Source of the DNA: Acinetobacter chengduensis
GTDB taxonomy: Bacteria; Pseudomonadota; Gammaproteobacteria; Pseudomonadales; Moraxellaceae
NCBI RefSeq assembly: GCF_003664645.1
Contig: NZ_RCHC01000008.1
Coordinates: 124,001-188,000, forward strand
Direction of reading: 5' to 3'
DNA length: 64,000 nucleotides
Part shown: piece after piece, positions 7,338 to 15,231 of the stretch
Layout of the letters: every line of letters begins with the position of its first letter
How positions within the stretch are numbered: the first letter of the stretch is position 1
The notes under the pieces: model-generated
What the model was told of the DNA's origin: nothing
Database searches by the model: none
What the model saw: the letters and a program-made list of their open reading frames with translations, nothing else
Position numbers and translations under genes: made by a program

Positions 7338-9777
7338 ATGCGACTGCTATTTGAGGAGAGTTCAATGGATCATTAGCTATATCTATATTAATGCTCTCTA
7401 ATAAAGCCGTATATTGTTGTGTATCTTCCTTTACCTTTTGAATAATTGCTTTAGCGACTCGATGCATTTCAGGCACATCCATTAGTGACATTCCTCTTTC
7501 TAGAACTCCTGCACAATGTGAGTATTCGTTATTTACTCGACCAATGAATAATCTATAAATTTCATCATTCCAAAAGTTTTTTAGTCTCTCATCATCTTCC
7601 CTAAAATAGGTTGGAAATTTATAAAAAGAATAAATTTCAATAAATTTTCGTGCATTATTACTAAAATTGTAGAAGAAAGAGTGGTTGTGGTCACTTAGTA
7701 GATTTGTACTTGCGCACGTATGAATTTGGTTAAAAAGATAGTTAAATTCAGTGGCATATTCGCTAAGGTAATTAGGCATTTTAGAAATCATTGAGTGATT
7801 TTCAAATCTTTGAATTAAAAATTTGGCTATCTTTAAATTAGGTGTTACACCATTATTATTGAAGCTATTATTTAATCTCTTTAAATATTTTAAGAAATCT
7901 AAATTATGTGTGGAAATGAATAATTGTGAAAATTTCTTTAAACCACAAATTTTTTCATTGATTAAGCTGTAAATAAAGAAAATATGATTACTATCTAAAC
8001 TACAAATAGGATCATCTATCCAAATGATTGGTTTTTTATCTTGATCTAAATCATCTTGGATTTTTGCTAAAAAATAGCAGAATGAAATGAGACTGCATTC
8101 ACCCTCACTTAAATTGTGAGCTTTGGTTTTATTTCCATTTCTAAGTCGCTGGATTTCAAATTTTATGGATTGACCATTTATATTCGCAGTTTCAATTGGC
8201 TCAAGACTTAAATACTGATGACCGAAATCATGCTGTAAGATTTCATTGATTCGCTTGCAAGCCTCACCCTCGGATTTTAATTTAGCTTCTTCAGTCTTAA
8301 TTTCTGACAAGATTATATCTTTTCGATCTGTAAGATTTTTAAGTTCATTTTTTAATGGCTCAATCGTTTGAAAAGCTTGTTCGATATCTGAGGTTAATTG
8401 ATAGTGGTTAATAGATTGTAAGAAGTCATAAACGTGATCCAAGCGTAATGCATTTTTTGCTTGGATTTGTTCAGCCTTTAAATCACTATTGAATTGAATA
8501 CACTCACTTCTAATATCAGAAACTTGCTCAAGAATAGTTGTAATTTCTAGAGAATAATCTTGTGGGTTTATAGACTCTAATTCTATGAAAGGGTTCTTCT
8601 TTTTCTGCTCGAGTATTACTTTTAATTGTTTAAGTGATGCTTTTTGCTGACTAAATACAGAGTCTAGATTGGATTTTAATGCTGAGAGCTTAGAGTGATA
8701 ATGTGGATAATAGGGGGTAATATCTAAAGTGAATTTGAATATTTCATTCTCTAAATCATTATCTAAAAGTTGAATGCCTTTTGATATTCTACTTTGAAGC
8801 AATTGAAATTCTTGATTGAAATGTTGTTTAAGATTTTCTGCTCTTTCATCTGAAATTTTGTTACTACAAAATGCACAAGTATCCCGATCATGGTGGAGCT
8901 GATGTCCCGTTTGTACCCATGAGTTTAGTGTAGGGTTATTTGTTAATTCTTCAATTTTTCCACTAAGATTAACAACGGTTTTTAAAGTTTCATTTGTTGC
9001 CTGAACAAGTGAAGAGAAGTTTAAGGTGTATTTGGGGATGTTAGGTGGCGAGGGTAATTCAGTTTGTTTTACTAATGCTCGTTTTTCTTCTTTTTGATGG
9101 TCAGTTAAAACTTGATAATTAGATTTTTGGACTTCAGAAATATCTGCTTCTAAATTTCGCTTATCGTAGCGAATATTACCAAAATTTTCATGCTGATTTT
9201 TTATTGAATCAGAGCTACGAGTTGCTTTATCTGAAAGTAATTTATCTAAATTACGTTTCTTAGAATCATGATTCTCACATGCATCATTTACATCCTTATC
9301 TTTATTTTGGATGAAAAGGTAGATACCAGATTTACTGCTTGCTTCATTTGATCCTAATTCAGCTTCTAACACCCGAATACGATCTAAAATTTGTTGATTT
9401 TCACCACCTAAAGTAACTAAAAAAGATTCGATATCATCATCTTCATTATGAATGAATTTTAGGTTTTCTTTGACGAAGTCAGAGTTATAAACATGGATTG
9501 GATGATTAAAATTTTGAAGGCTAATGTGGGTTATTTCACGATTATCAGCAAGCTTAATTTTGAAATCAGGACTATCATACTTATCAGGAATTTTTTTTGT
9601 TTCAAGGCTTCTAATTATTTTAGATAGGCTTGTCTTACCTGAATAATTTCGTCCATAAAAAATATTGATATCTTTAAAGTCATAAGTTTGATTGTTTCCA
9701 AGACTTAAATTGTCGTCCCATTTGAAATCTTTAAAAATGGAAAAATTTTTAATTTCTGAAATTTTTTGTATTTTCAT
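7336..9777 (-). CDS. RloC-like zinc-hook ATPase with C-terminal HEPN nuclease motif
   Basis: This 813-residue protein has an AAA_13/SMC-like layout. Walker A GRNYSGKTS is at residues 42-50; a long coiled-coil middle carries a zinc-hook CAFC at 301-304. The C-terminal half has the ABC signature LSEGECSLISF, Walker B PIIWIDDPICSLDS and the switch His in FISTHNLDF. Behind the ATPase head lie R710-KFI-E714 and R747-VNNEYS-H754; the latter fits the HEPN RX4-6H nuclease motif. This is the architecture of RloC, a relative of the PrrC tRNA anticodon nuclease that acts in phage defence. GGGGAAG precedes the ATG. Base composition is poorer in GC than guaA. No hsdRMS genes are nearby, which suits RloC rather than PrrC. 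Nuclease activity is inferred from the motif only. Confidence 0.75.
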   Translation of the reverse strand: MKIQKISEIKNFSIFKDFKWDDNLSLGNNQTYDFKDINIFYGRNYSGKTSLSKIIRSLETKKIPDKYDSPDFKIKLADNREITHISLQNFNHPIHVYNSDFVKENLKFIHNEDDDIESFLVTLGGENQQILDRIRVLEAELGSNEASSKSGIYLFIQNKDKDVNDACENHDSKKRNLDKLLSDKATRSSDSIKNQHENFGNIRYDKRNLEADISEVQKSNYQVLTDHQKEEKRALVKQTELPSPPNIPKYTLNFSSLVQATNETLKTVVNLSGKIEELTNNPTLNSWVQTGHQLHHDRDTCAFCSNKISDERAENLKQHFNQEFQLLQSRISKGIQLLDNDLENEIFKFTLDITPYYPHYHSKLSALKSNLDSVFSQQKASLKQLKVILEQKKKNPFIELESINPQDYSLEITTILEQVSDIRSECIQFNSDLKAEQIQAKNALRLDHVYDFLQSINHYQLTSDIEQAFQTIEPLKNELKNLTDRKDIILSEIKTEEAKLKSEGEACKRINEILQHDFGHQYLSLEPIETANINGQSIKFEIQRLRNGNKTKAHNLSEGECSLISFCYFLAKIQDDLDQDKKPIIWIDDPICSLDSNHIFFIYSLINEKICGLKKFSQLFISTHNLDFLKYLKRLNNSFNNNGVTPNLKIAKFLIQRFENHSMISKMPNYLSEYATEFNYLFNQIHTCASTNLLSDHNHSFFYNFSNNARKFIEIYSFYKFPTYFREDDERLKNFWNDEIYRLFIGRVNNEYSHCAGVLERGMSLMDVPEMHRVAKAIIQKVKEDTQQYTALLESINIDIANDPLNSPQIAVA

Positions 9778-9862
9778 TAAGCTTCCCCTAAAAACTATAA
9801 ATCTTTTAATAATTGTTTATTTTATAAACTATTTAAAGTGATCTTTGAATTAAATAGTGAAG

Positions 9863-9878
9863 TTAGGCGTCCTTTTTT
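9863..9878 (+). repeat. 16-bp direct repeat, copy 2 (endonuclease gene end)
   Basis: TTAGGCGTCCTTTTTT, identical to 7322-7337. On the minus strand it encodes the last residues and stop codon of the 389-residue endonuclease-like protein. Confidence 0.9.
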
Positions 9879-11032
9879 GCATTTAGAAAATCTTCAAAGG
9901 CACCATAAGGTGCTTTATTGATTTTATATTGGCTATTGCTGCATTTAGTAATACGTACCGCATCACAATCTGCACGAATTAAATCCTCACGCGTTGCAAC
10001 ATGACCTTCAGGTAGTTGTAATAAATCACGAAGTAACCATTTGGCCAAAGCGTCATTATCCTTGGTTTGCAATGCCTTACGGTTTTGTTGACACGCGCTT
10101 GCCGAAAATGAATTGTCATCAGGAGTGATCAGCTCAAAATGAATGCCTTGAGCAGGAAAGAAGTCAGGAAGCTGGGCATGAATCCATGAGGGAATTGGAA
10201 TATAAACTTCCCCTAAAGAGCGTTGTCGACCACCAGCATTCCACGCATTAATTCCACTTTGTACCGCTACTTCACGATCTGCATTTCGCGTAGAGTACAG
10301 TGGCACAATGATTTCGTTATCTGCTAAGAAAAACTCGTCGCTTAAGTTTAGGGTCGTAGTTGGGCTTGGCAGTGTAATTGAAATATTTTCAAGTTTAAGT
10401 AAATCACTTAAAGGATTTTCTAGAATCTTAATAGGCAGGCTGATTGCATTTGTTGGAATATCAAAACTTCGAAACAGGGTACTTTTAGAGCGATTGAAAC
10501 TATATTGATGTTGTCCATCGTGAAAGCTTATACCACCTTTGGTTGAGCACACGTTTTTAATATGAGCAATATCTATGGCCGTATAGTCGGTATGTACTAA
10601 GCGTAAACAATTTTGAGTACGCACAACCAAATGATAAATGGCTTCGTTGGTACCATAAAGGTCATTGGCCTGTTCAATTCTTAAATTACGTAAGCGTGCT
10701 AATTCATGTGCTAACTCAACAGGTGACAAACCATTGAGTAAGGATGCATCTTTATTAAATTCAGCAATTTTCTCTGTTTTATTTTGTCTATCGCAGATGA
10801 ATGTCTTAATTCCAATAGCAATTTTTTGCCCTGCATTATTTGTCCATAAGGCATCATAAGCGGAATCATCTCTTGCCAAATTTTGAGCCTGAAAAAAATC
10901 ACAAAATAAATTTTCTGCGACCCGATAATGTAAAAAAGGAGTGTCATTATCAGAGAAGAGTCTGGATAAACTCGCTACCGTTTGCAGAGCTTGATGGTAA
11001 GGTTGAAACTCTAGTAGCTCATCCATTTGCAT
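9863..11032 (-). CDS. Restriction-endonuclease-like protein (possible NgoFVII-type C-terminus)
   Basis: The 389-residue protein has an N-terminal region with E40, D60 and GIGIKTF (K76), a spacing like a degenerate PD-(D/E)XK nuclease core in which the usual acidic residue before XK is Gly. The C-terminal half (about 240-380) contains GRQRSLGEVYIPIP, LPDFFPAQG and FELITPDD, resembling the B3-like DNA-binding domain of NgoFVII/EcoRII-type enzymes. No DNA methyltransferase is adjacent, so it may recognise modified DNA, use a distant methyltransferase, or be a remnant of a system. It lies upstream of the RloC-like gene on the same strand, separated by 85 bp, and both seem to be cargo next to guaA. 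Family assignment is by pattern and moderately sure. An alternative start is ATG 11026. Confidence 0.55.
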   Translation of the reverse strand: MQMDELLEFQPYHQALQTVASLSRLFSDNDTPFLHYRVAENLFCDFFQAQNLARDDSAYDALWTNNAGQKIAIGIKTFICDRQNKTEKIAEFNKDASLLNGLSPVELAHELARLRNLRIEQANDLYGTNEAIYHLVVRTQNCLRLVHTDYTAIDIAHIKNVCSTKGGISFHDGQHQYSFNRSKSTLFRSFDIPTNAISLPIKILENPLSDLLKLENISITLPSPTTTLNLSDEFFLADNEIIVPLYSTRNADREVAVQSGINAWNAGGRQRSLGEVYIPIPSWIHAQLPDFFPAQGIHFELITPDDNSFSASACQQNRKALQTKDNDALAKWLLRDLLQLPEGHVATREDLIRADCDAVRITKCSNSQYKINKAPYGAFEDFLNAKKDA

Positions 11033-11238
11033 CTTTTATTCCTGTTATCAAGTCACAATTTGCTCAGCCATGCTTTCAATTTTAGGCATCTAACTTAGTT
11101 GATCACTTGTAGATATAACCTGTTATCTGAGCAGGACAGTGTGTAAGTATAAAATATCAAAGTGGTGATGGATTTTCATTAGATTTGAAATTTAAGACAC
11201 TGATAAGGTTAGAATATATAAGATGATATTAATGCTTT

Positions 11239-12570
11239 TTAAAGCAAAGACAGTCCAGACTTATGGTTTTTTAAGGCCTTAATTCGCTGTATCGCTTCAG
11301 GGTTAGGAAAGCTACTGGTTTGATCCGGTTTTTCTGACATAGAAACATCATAACGAACAATACAATTTCGACCACTCGCTTTGGCTTGATACAGCGCAAT
11401 ATCAGCTTGCTTAACCAGTTCATCTAGGTTTTGCTCAGGTGAGCTCAGTTCAGCAACGCCAACAGAAACCGTAAATTTAAGTTTTACATCGGGTTTTAAA
11501 TATAACTGTGCTTGAGAGATGCTGAGCCGAATTCGCTCTGCAATCATTAAACAGTCGTCAATTTGGGTTTCGGGAATCAATGCAATAAATTCCTCACCAC
11601 CAAAACGCGCTAAAATATCATGATGGCGCATTTCTTTACGCGCCGTATTAGCAATAATTTGTAGTACTTGGTCACCAATATCATGGCCATGCTGATCATT
11701 GATTTTTTTAAAATGATCGACATCAAACATAAGTAGGCACGTACCTGCTGGCGTTGGCCACTCATGAATTTTATGCTCTGCGGCATAAACAAATTGGCGA
11801 CGATTATACAGTTGGGTCAGTTCATCCGTGTGTGCAAGATCGTTTAAATTATTCAGATACCATTCGTCTAATAAGGTTCTTAAAAAAGTACGGCGACCAT
11901 TGAGTGTATTGTTCCAGCTAATATAAAGACTAAAGAGGAAAATAGGGCCTAGGGTGAGTGCAAAAATAATAGCCTGTGGTGCAGACATCAACATGAGTGC
12001 ACCAAAGCCTGCAATCACGCAAATGAAAATAGAACAATAAATAGCGGGCTTAAAACTGACTTGAATACATATATTGGCAATCAGTACAAAAATAACCGAG
12101 GTATATAAATAATTGTCGCTCCACGGACTATTCGATTGAAGCAACATATAGACCCACAGTGCAGTACTAATGACAGTGCCAATGGGAAGTACCATATCTG
12201 CAATTTGAATATTTTTACGTACACGGATTAAGTAAAAGCATGCACTCATGACAAAGAAAGTCAGTCCTAATCGAAAACCCGCGGAATAGAATTGCATATC
12301 CGCAATAACCAGCATATCTGCAAAGTAATACAGTAAGAATACCAGCTGGGCAATGTAATTGGCTTGAATCAGGAAATGGCGTTGTTGGTAATATTGATAA
12401 TCTAAATATGCACGGCGAAAGCAGTCTGGAATAGGCGCGTGTTTATCCCTCAACGCCATCTCAATGACATTGCGGTGTTCAGCATTACGTTCCTCTGGTT
12501 TGAGTAAATGTAATGTTGCTGGATAAGGCTGAGAAACCTCATTTCGCACGGGCCTGGCTTTTGCCACCAT
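11239..12570 (-). CDS. Membrane-bound diguanylate cyclase (GGDEF domain)
   Basis: The 443-residue protein has a cytoplasmic N-terminal part, six or so membrane segments between about residues 70 and 225 (MASE-like sensory module), and a C-terminal GGDEF domain. The active site reads RFGGEEFIALIPETQ, which is a catalytically competent GGEEF variant; DELTQLYNRRQF opens the domain and FDVDHFKKINDQHGHDIGD is the metal-binding block. No RXXD inhibitory site is seen at the expected place (five residues before GGEEF is KEMRHHDILA). It should make cyclic di-GMP in response to a signal sensed at the membrane. It stands alone. Confidence 0.92.
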   Translation of the reverse strand: MVAKARPVRNEVSQPYPATLHLLKPEERNAEHRNVIEMALRDKHAPIPDCFRRAYLDYQYYQQRHFLIQANYIAQLVFLLYYFADMLVIADMQFYSAGFRLGLTFFVMSACFYLIRVRKNIQIADMVLPIGTVISTALWVYMLLQSNSPWSDNYLYTSVIFVLIANICIQVSFKPAIYCSIFICVIAGFGALMLMSAPQAIIFALTLGPIFLFSLYISWNNTLNGRRTFLRTLLDEWYLNNLNDLAHTDELTQLYNRRQFVYAAEHKIHEWPTPAGTCLLMFDVDHFKKINDQHGHDIGDQVLQIIANTARKEMRHHDILARFGGEEFIALIPETQIDDCLMIAERIRLSISQAQLYLKPDVKLKFTVSVGVAELSSPEQNLDELVKQADIALYQAKASGRNCIVRYDVSMSEKPDQTSSFPNPEAIQRIKALKNHKSGLSLL

Positions 12571-12960
12571 ATAATTATTCCTGCGTGGGGCAAGATCAAT
12601 TTATTATTACTAAAAATACTGGCTAAAAGGTATCCCTAGAAATAGGGAATTTATGTGTTATTTATAACAAGTTATGGATAAATATTAAGCTAAAAAACTA
12701 AAAAAATCAGTATTGAATATGACCGTTAGTCTGAAGTAAGGACGCATTCAAGCATGCTTTATGGCCATGTGCAGAGGCTAAGTGAACTGTGTTGAAATGA
12801 TGGTATTTAAGGGCGCTATCGCTTCTTCACAAAAATAGGATTGTCCTATTTATAAAATTCAGCATATTAATGGAACTGTAGCTGATAGATTCAGAAGTCA
12901 TTAATATAGGATACATCAACCATCGCTTGAACCTGAATGGGTAAGTTTTAGGATAGAACT
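12571..12960. other. Divergent intergenic region between the cyclase and pirin genes
   Basis: About 390 bp with no gene-like frame. Two inverted repeats are visible: TCCCTA-GAAA-TAGGGA (12633-12648), 63 bp upstream of the cyclase start, and AAATAGGA-TTG-TCCTATTT (12833-12851), about 110 bp upstream of the pirin start. Both could be operators. No terminator with a T-run was seen. Confidence 0.45.
12833..12851. promoter_or_regulatory. Perfect palindrome upstream of the pirin gene
   Basis: AAATAGGA and TCCTATTT form an 8-bp perfect inverted repeat around TTG. Its size fits a dimeric repressor or activator site, and it lies in the divergent promoter region. The cognate regulator is unknown. Confidence 0.4.
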
Positions 12961-13908
12961 ATGAGCAATAGCAACTATGATGAAATTTCACACTCCGATG
13001 ATTGTGAAAAATATGTAAATCAATTCATTCAAAATTTCGAACTACGTAGTGCTGAAATTGGACAAGGCACCATCATTAAGCGTGCATTGCCAAGTCGCCA
13101 TAAACGTATGATTGGAGCGTGGTGTTTCTTAGATCATGCTGGCCCAGTGGTATTTCCACAAGGTGATGGCTTAGATGTTGGCCCACATCCGCACATTGGT
13201 TTGCAGACCTTCACGTGGATGATTGAAGGCACCATGATGCATACTGATAGCCTAGGAACGAAGCAACTGATTCGTCCGCGTCAGGTAAATTTGATGACAG
13301 CAGGCTATGGTATTTCACATACAGAAGTCGCTCCTGATACGGAAACACACATGCATGCGGCGCAGTTGTGGATTGCTTTGCCTGATGAAAAAATCAATAT
13401 GGCACCACAATTTGACCACTATCCGGAACTACCTGTTGTACATCAAGATGGTGTTGCCATTACAGTATTGGTGGGTGAGTATTTAAAGACTAAGTCACCT
13501 GTCGTTGTACATACGGAGCTATTGGGTGTCGACTTAGAAGCCAGAGATAACACCCGTACGCGTTTGCCTTTAAATCCAAAATTTGAATATGGCTTTATGG
13601 CATTGGAAGGCACAGCACATATTAATGGTCATGAATTAACAGCAGACAACATGGTGGTGCTTGAGCCAGGTTTAGAACACGTTGATATTGAAATTCATGC
13701 CAACAGCCGTGTGTTGTTATTGGGTGGCGAGCCATTTGAATCGCCAATTTTATTGTGGTGGAACTTTGTAGGCCGTACTCAAGAAGAGCTCAGCATTGCA
13801 CGTGAACAATGGGTAAATGCCGATACGCGTTTTGGCACAATTCCTGACTATGAAGGCCCACGCTTAGAAGCACCTGTCTTCCCAGATAAAATGCGTGCAT
13901 CAAAATAA
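12961..13908 (+). CDS. Pirin family protein
   Basis: The 315-residue bicupin matches pirin. The N-terminal cupin has the metal-site pattern GPHPHIGLQTFTW, followed by EGTMMHTDSLGTK and AGYGISHTE; the His residues and the later Glu are the usual iron ligands. RPRQVNLMTAG lies between them. Pirins are iron-binding proteins with quercetinase-like or regulatory roles. Here the gene is followed after 72 bp by an OsmC-type gene, suggesting an oxidative or electrophile stress unit. A hairpin (AGGTTTA/TAAACCT, 13921-13944) separates the two. A second pirin gene occurs at 54518-55522. Confidence 0.9.
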   Translation: MSNSNYDEISHSDDCEKYVNQFIQNFELRSAEIGQGTIIKRALPSRHKRMIGAWCFLDHAGPVVFPQGDGLDVGPHPHIGLQTFTWMIEGTMMHTDSLGTKQLIRPRQVNLMTAGYGISHTEVAPDTETHMHAAQLWIALPDEKINMAPQFDHYPELPVVHQDGVAITVLVGEYLKTKSPVVVHTELLGVDLEARDNTRTRLPLNPKFEYGFMALEGTAHINGHELTADNMVVLEPGLEHVDIEIHANSRVLLLGGEPFESPILLWWNFVGRTQEELSIAREQWVNADTRFGTIPDYEGPRLEAPVFPDKMRASK

Positions 13909-13920
13909 TTAACTGCATAG

Positions 13921-13948
13921 AGGTTTAGCTGAAGGGTTAAACCTTTTG
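13921..13948 (+). terminator. Weak terminator after the pirin gene
   Basis: AGGTTTA and TAAACCT pair around a ten-base loop, followed by TTTGC. The stem is AT-rich, so it is likely leaky and may act as an attenuator ahead of the OsmC-type gene. Confidence 0.45.
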
Positions 13949-13980
13949 CTTTATACAAATAAAACAACTGGAGAATAACG

Positions 13981-14379
13981 ATGGGATTAGTTGCAAGTGC
14001 AACAGTACAGACTCTGACTGCACCATGGGCAGGTCAAATCACAAGTTCTAAACACACTTTACTCACAGATAAGCCATTGTCTTTTGGTGGTGGCGATACC
14101 GGCTTGGCGCCGTATGATTTTATTTGTAGTGGCCTTGTTTCATGCACGATGATTACCTTACGCATGTACGCACAGCATAAGGGACTTGAGCTGGGAGAAT
14201 TTACGGTTGAAGCTGAATTTCATGCCAATAAAGAGGGCAAGGAATGGATTGAACGTAAATTGCATTTTCAAACGCCATTGAGTGAAGAACTACAGCAAAA
14301 AGTTTTGGCAATCTGTAGCAAAACCCCTGTAACCAAAACTTTATTGCGTAGTGTCGAGATTAATACGGTATTGCATTAA
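13981..14379 (+). CDS. OsmC family protein
   Basis: The 132-residue protein has the OsmC/Ohr fold pattern, with a redox pair at C55 (LVSCTMITLRMYA) and C112 (AICSKTPVTKTL). The second motif is like the CPV-type helix of the YhfA/OsmC subgroup, not of Ohr. Members detoxify organic hydroperoxides using the cysteine pair or act as related thiol proteins. It is preceded by CTGGAGAAT, a good ribosome site. Together with pirin and the next GST gene it suggests a stress cluster. Confidence 0.88.
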   Translation: MGLVASATVQTLTAPWAGQITSSKHTLLTDKPLSFGGGDTGLAPYDFICSGLVSCTMITLRMYAQHKGLELGEFTVEAEFHANKEGKEWIERKLHFQTPLSEELQQKVLAICSKTPVTKTLLRSVEINTVLH

Positions 14380-14396
14380 TCATATTATGCAGACAG

Positions 14397-14442
14397 CAAA
14401 AATTGGTATGTTGAGCTCAATGAGAGCGAAGTGCCAATTTTT
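14397..14442 (+). terminator. Terminator-like inverted repeat after the OsmC gene
   Basis: AAAAATTGG and CCAATTTTT pair across a loop of about 26 bases, which itself can fold, and the right arm ends in T. It is plausible as the end of the pirin-OsmC unit. Confidence 0.5.
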
Positions 14443-14484
14443 ACTGTGCTTATAACAATAAAAAATTAAGTCGGAGTGAGTGAC

Positions 14485-15147
14485 ATGTTGACCTTACATC
14501 ATTTAGAGAAATCGCGTTCATTTCGGATTTTGTGGGCTTTGGAAGAGTTGAATCTAGACTATCAATTAAAATATTACCCAAGGCAGGCCGACTATTCAGG
14601 TTCTCCTGAATTAAAAAAAATACATCCTTTGGGAAAAGCGCCCGTGCTTGAGCAAGATGGAGTGGTGATCGCAGAATCTGCTGTGATTTTAGAGCATTTG
14701 CAAGAGCATTTTGACACAGCCTCAAATTTTAAACCGACCGAACTCAGTGCCAAACAACAGTATCGCTATTGGATGCACTATGCAGAAGGTTCACTCATGC
14801 CTTTGCTGGTGATGACTTTGGTGATGGAAAAAATGCCAACGCATGTGCCTTGGCCGATTCGACCGATTGCCAAAAAAATTGGGGAAGGGGTTAAAACAGG
14901 TTTTGTGGGCGCACGTCTACCCGCACATATTGAGTTTATTGAACAACACTTAGCACAACATGATTATTTTGCGCATGACTTTAGTTTTGCTGATATTCAA
15001 ATGAGCTTTCCATTGATTGCTTTACAAGAGCGTACAGGGCGGAGCTATCCAAAGATTCAAGCCTATGTTGAACGTTTAAAACAGCGCCCTGCTTATCAGC
15101 GTGCACTGCAAAAAGAACGCGCTTTAGAGCAATCAGGCAAGCTTTAA
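14485..15147 (+). CDS. Glutathione S-transferase family protein
   Basis: From ATG 14485 the product has 220 residues. The N-terminal thioredoxin-like domain starts MLTLHHLEKSRSFRILWALEE, in which the KSRSFRI segment is the usual GSH-activating position. The cis-Pro lies in GKAPVLEQDG and IAESAVILEHL follows. An all-helical C-terminal domain ends with RPAYQRALQKE. It most likely conjugates or reduces electrophiles with glutathione in the cytoplasm. A GTG at 14476 is in frame, but CGGAG at 14472-14476 is the ribosome site for the ATG at 14485. Confidence 0.9.
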   Translation: MLTLHHLEKSRSFRILWALEELNLDYQLKYYPRQADYSGSPELKKIHPLGKAPVLEQDGVVIAESAVILEHLQEHFDTASNFKPTELSAKQQYRYWMHYAEGSLMPLLVMTLVMEKMPTHVPWPIRPIAKKIGEGVKTGFVGARLPAHIEFIEQHLAQHDYFAHDFSFADIQMSFPLIALQERTGRSYPKIQAYVERLKQRPAYQRALQKERALEQSGKL

Positions 15148-15165
15148 ATATACAGGTTTATAAAT

Positions 15166-15192
15166 AAAAAAACGGGCGATCTGCCCGTTTTT
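15166..15192. terminator. Bidirectional terminator between GST and phoR
   Basis: AAAACGGGC and GCCCGTTTT pair around GATCT, flanked by A and T runs, so it can end the GST transcript and the convergent phoB-phoR transcript. Confidence 0.88.
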
Positions 15193-15231
15193 GCTGTTGA
15201 TGTATTACGGCCTTAGGCCAATGCCGAAAGA

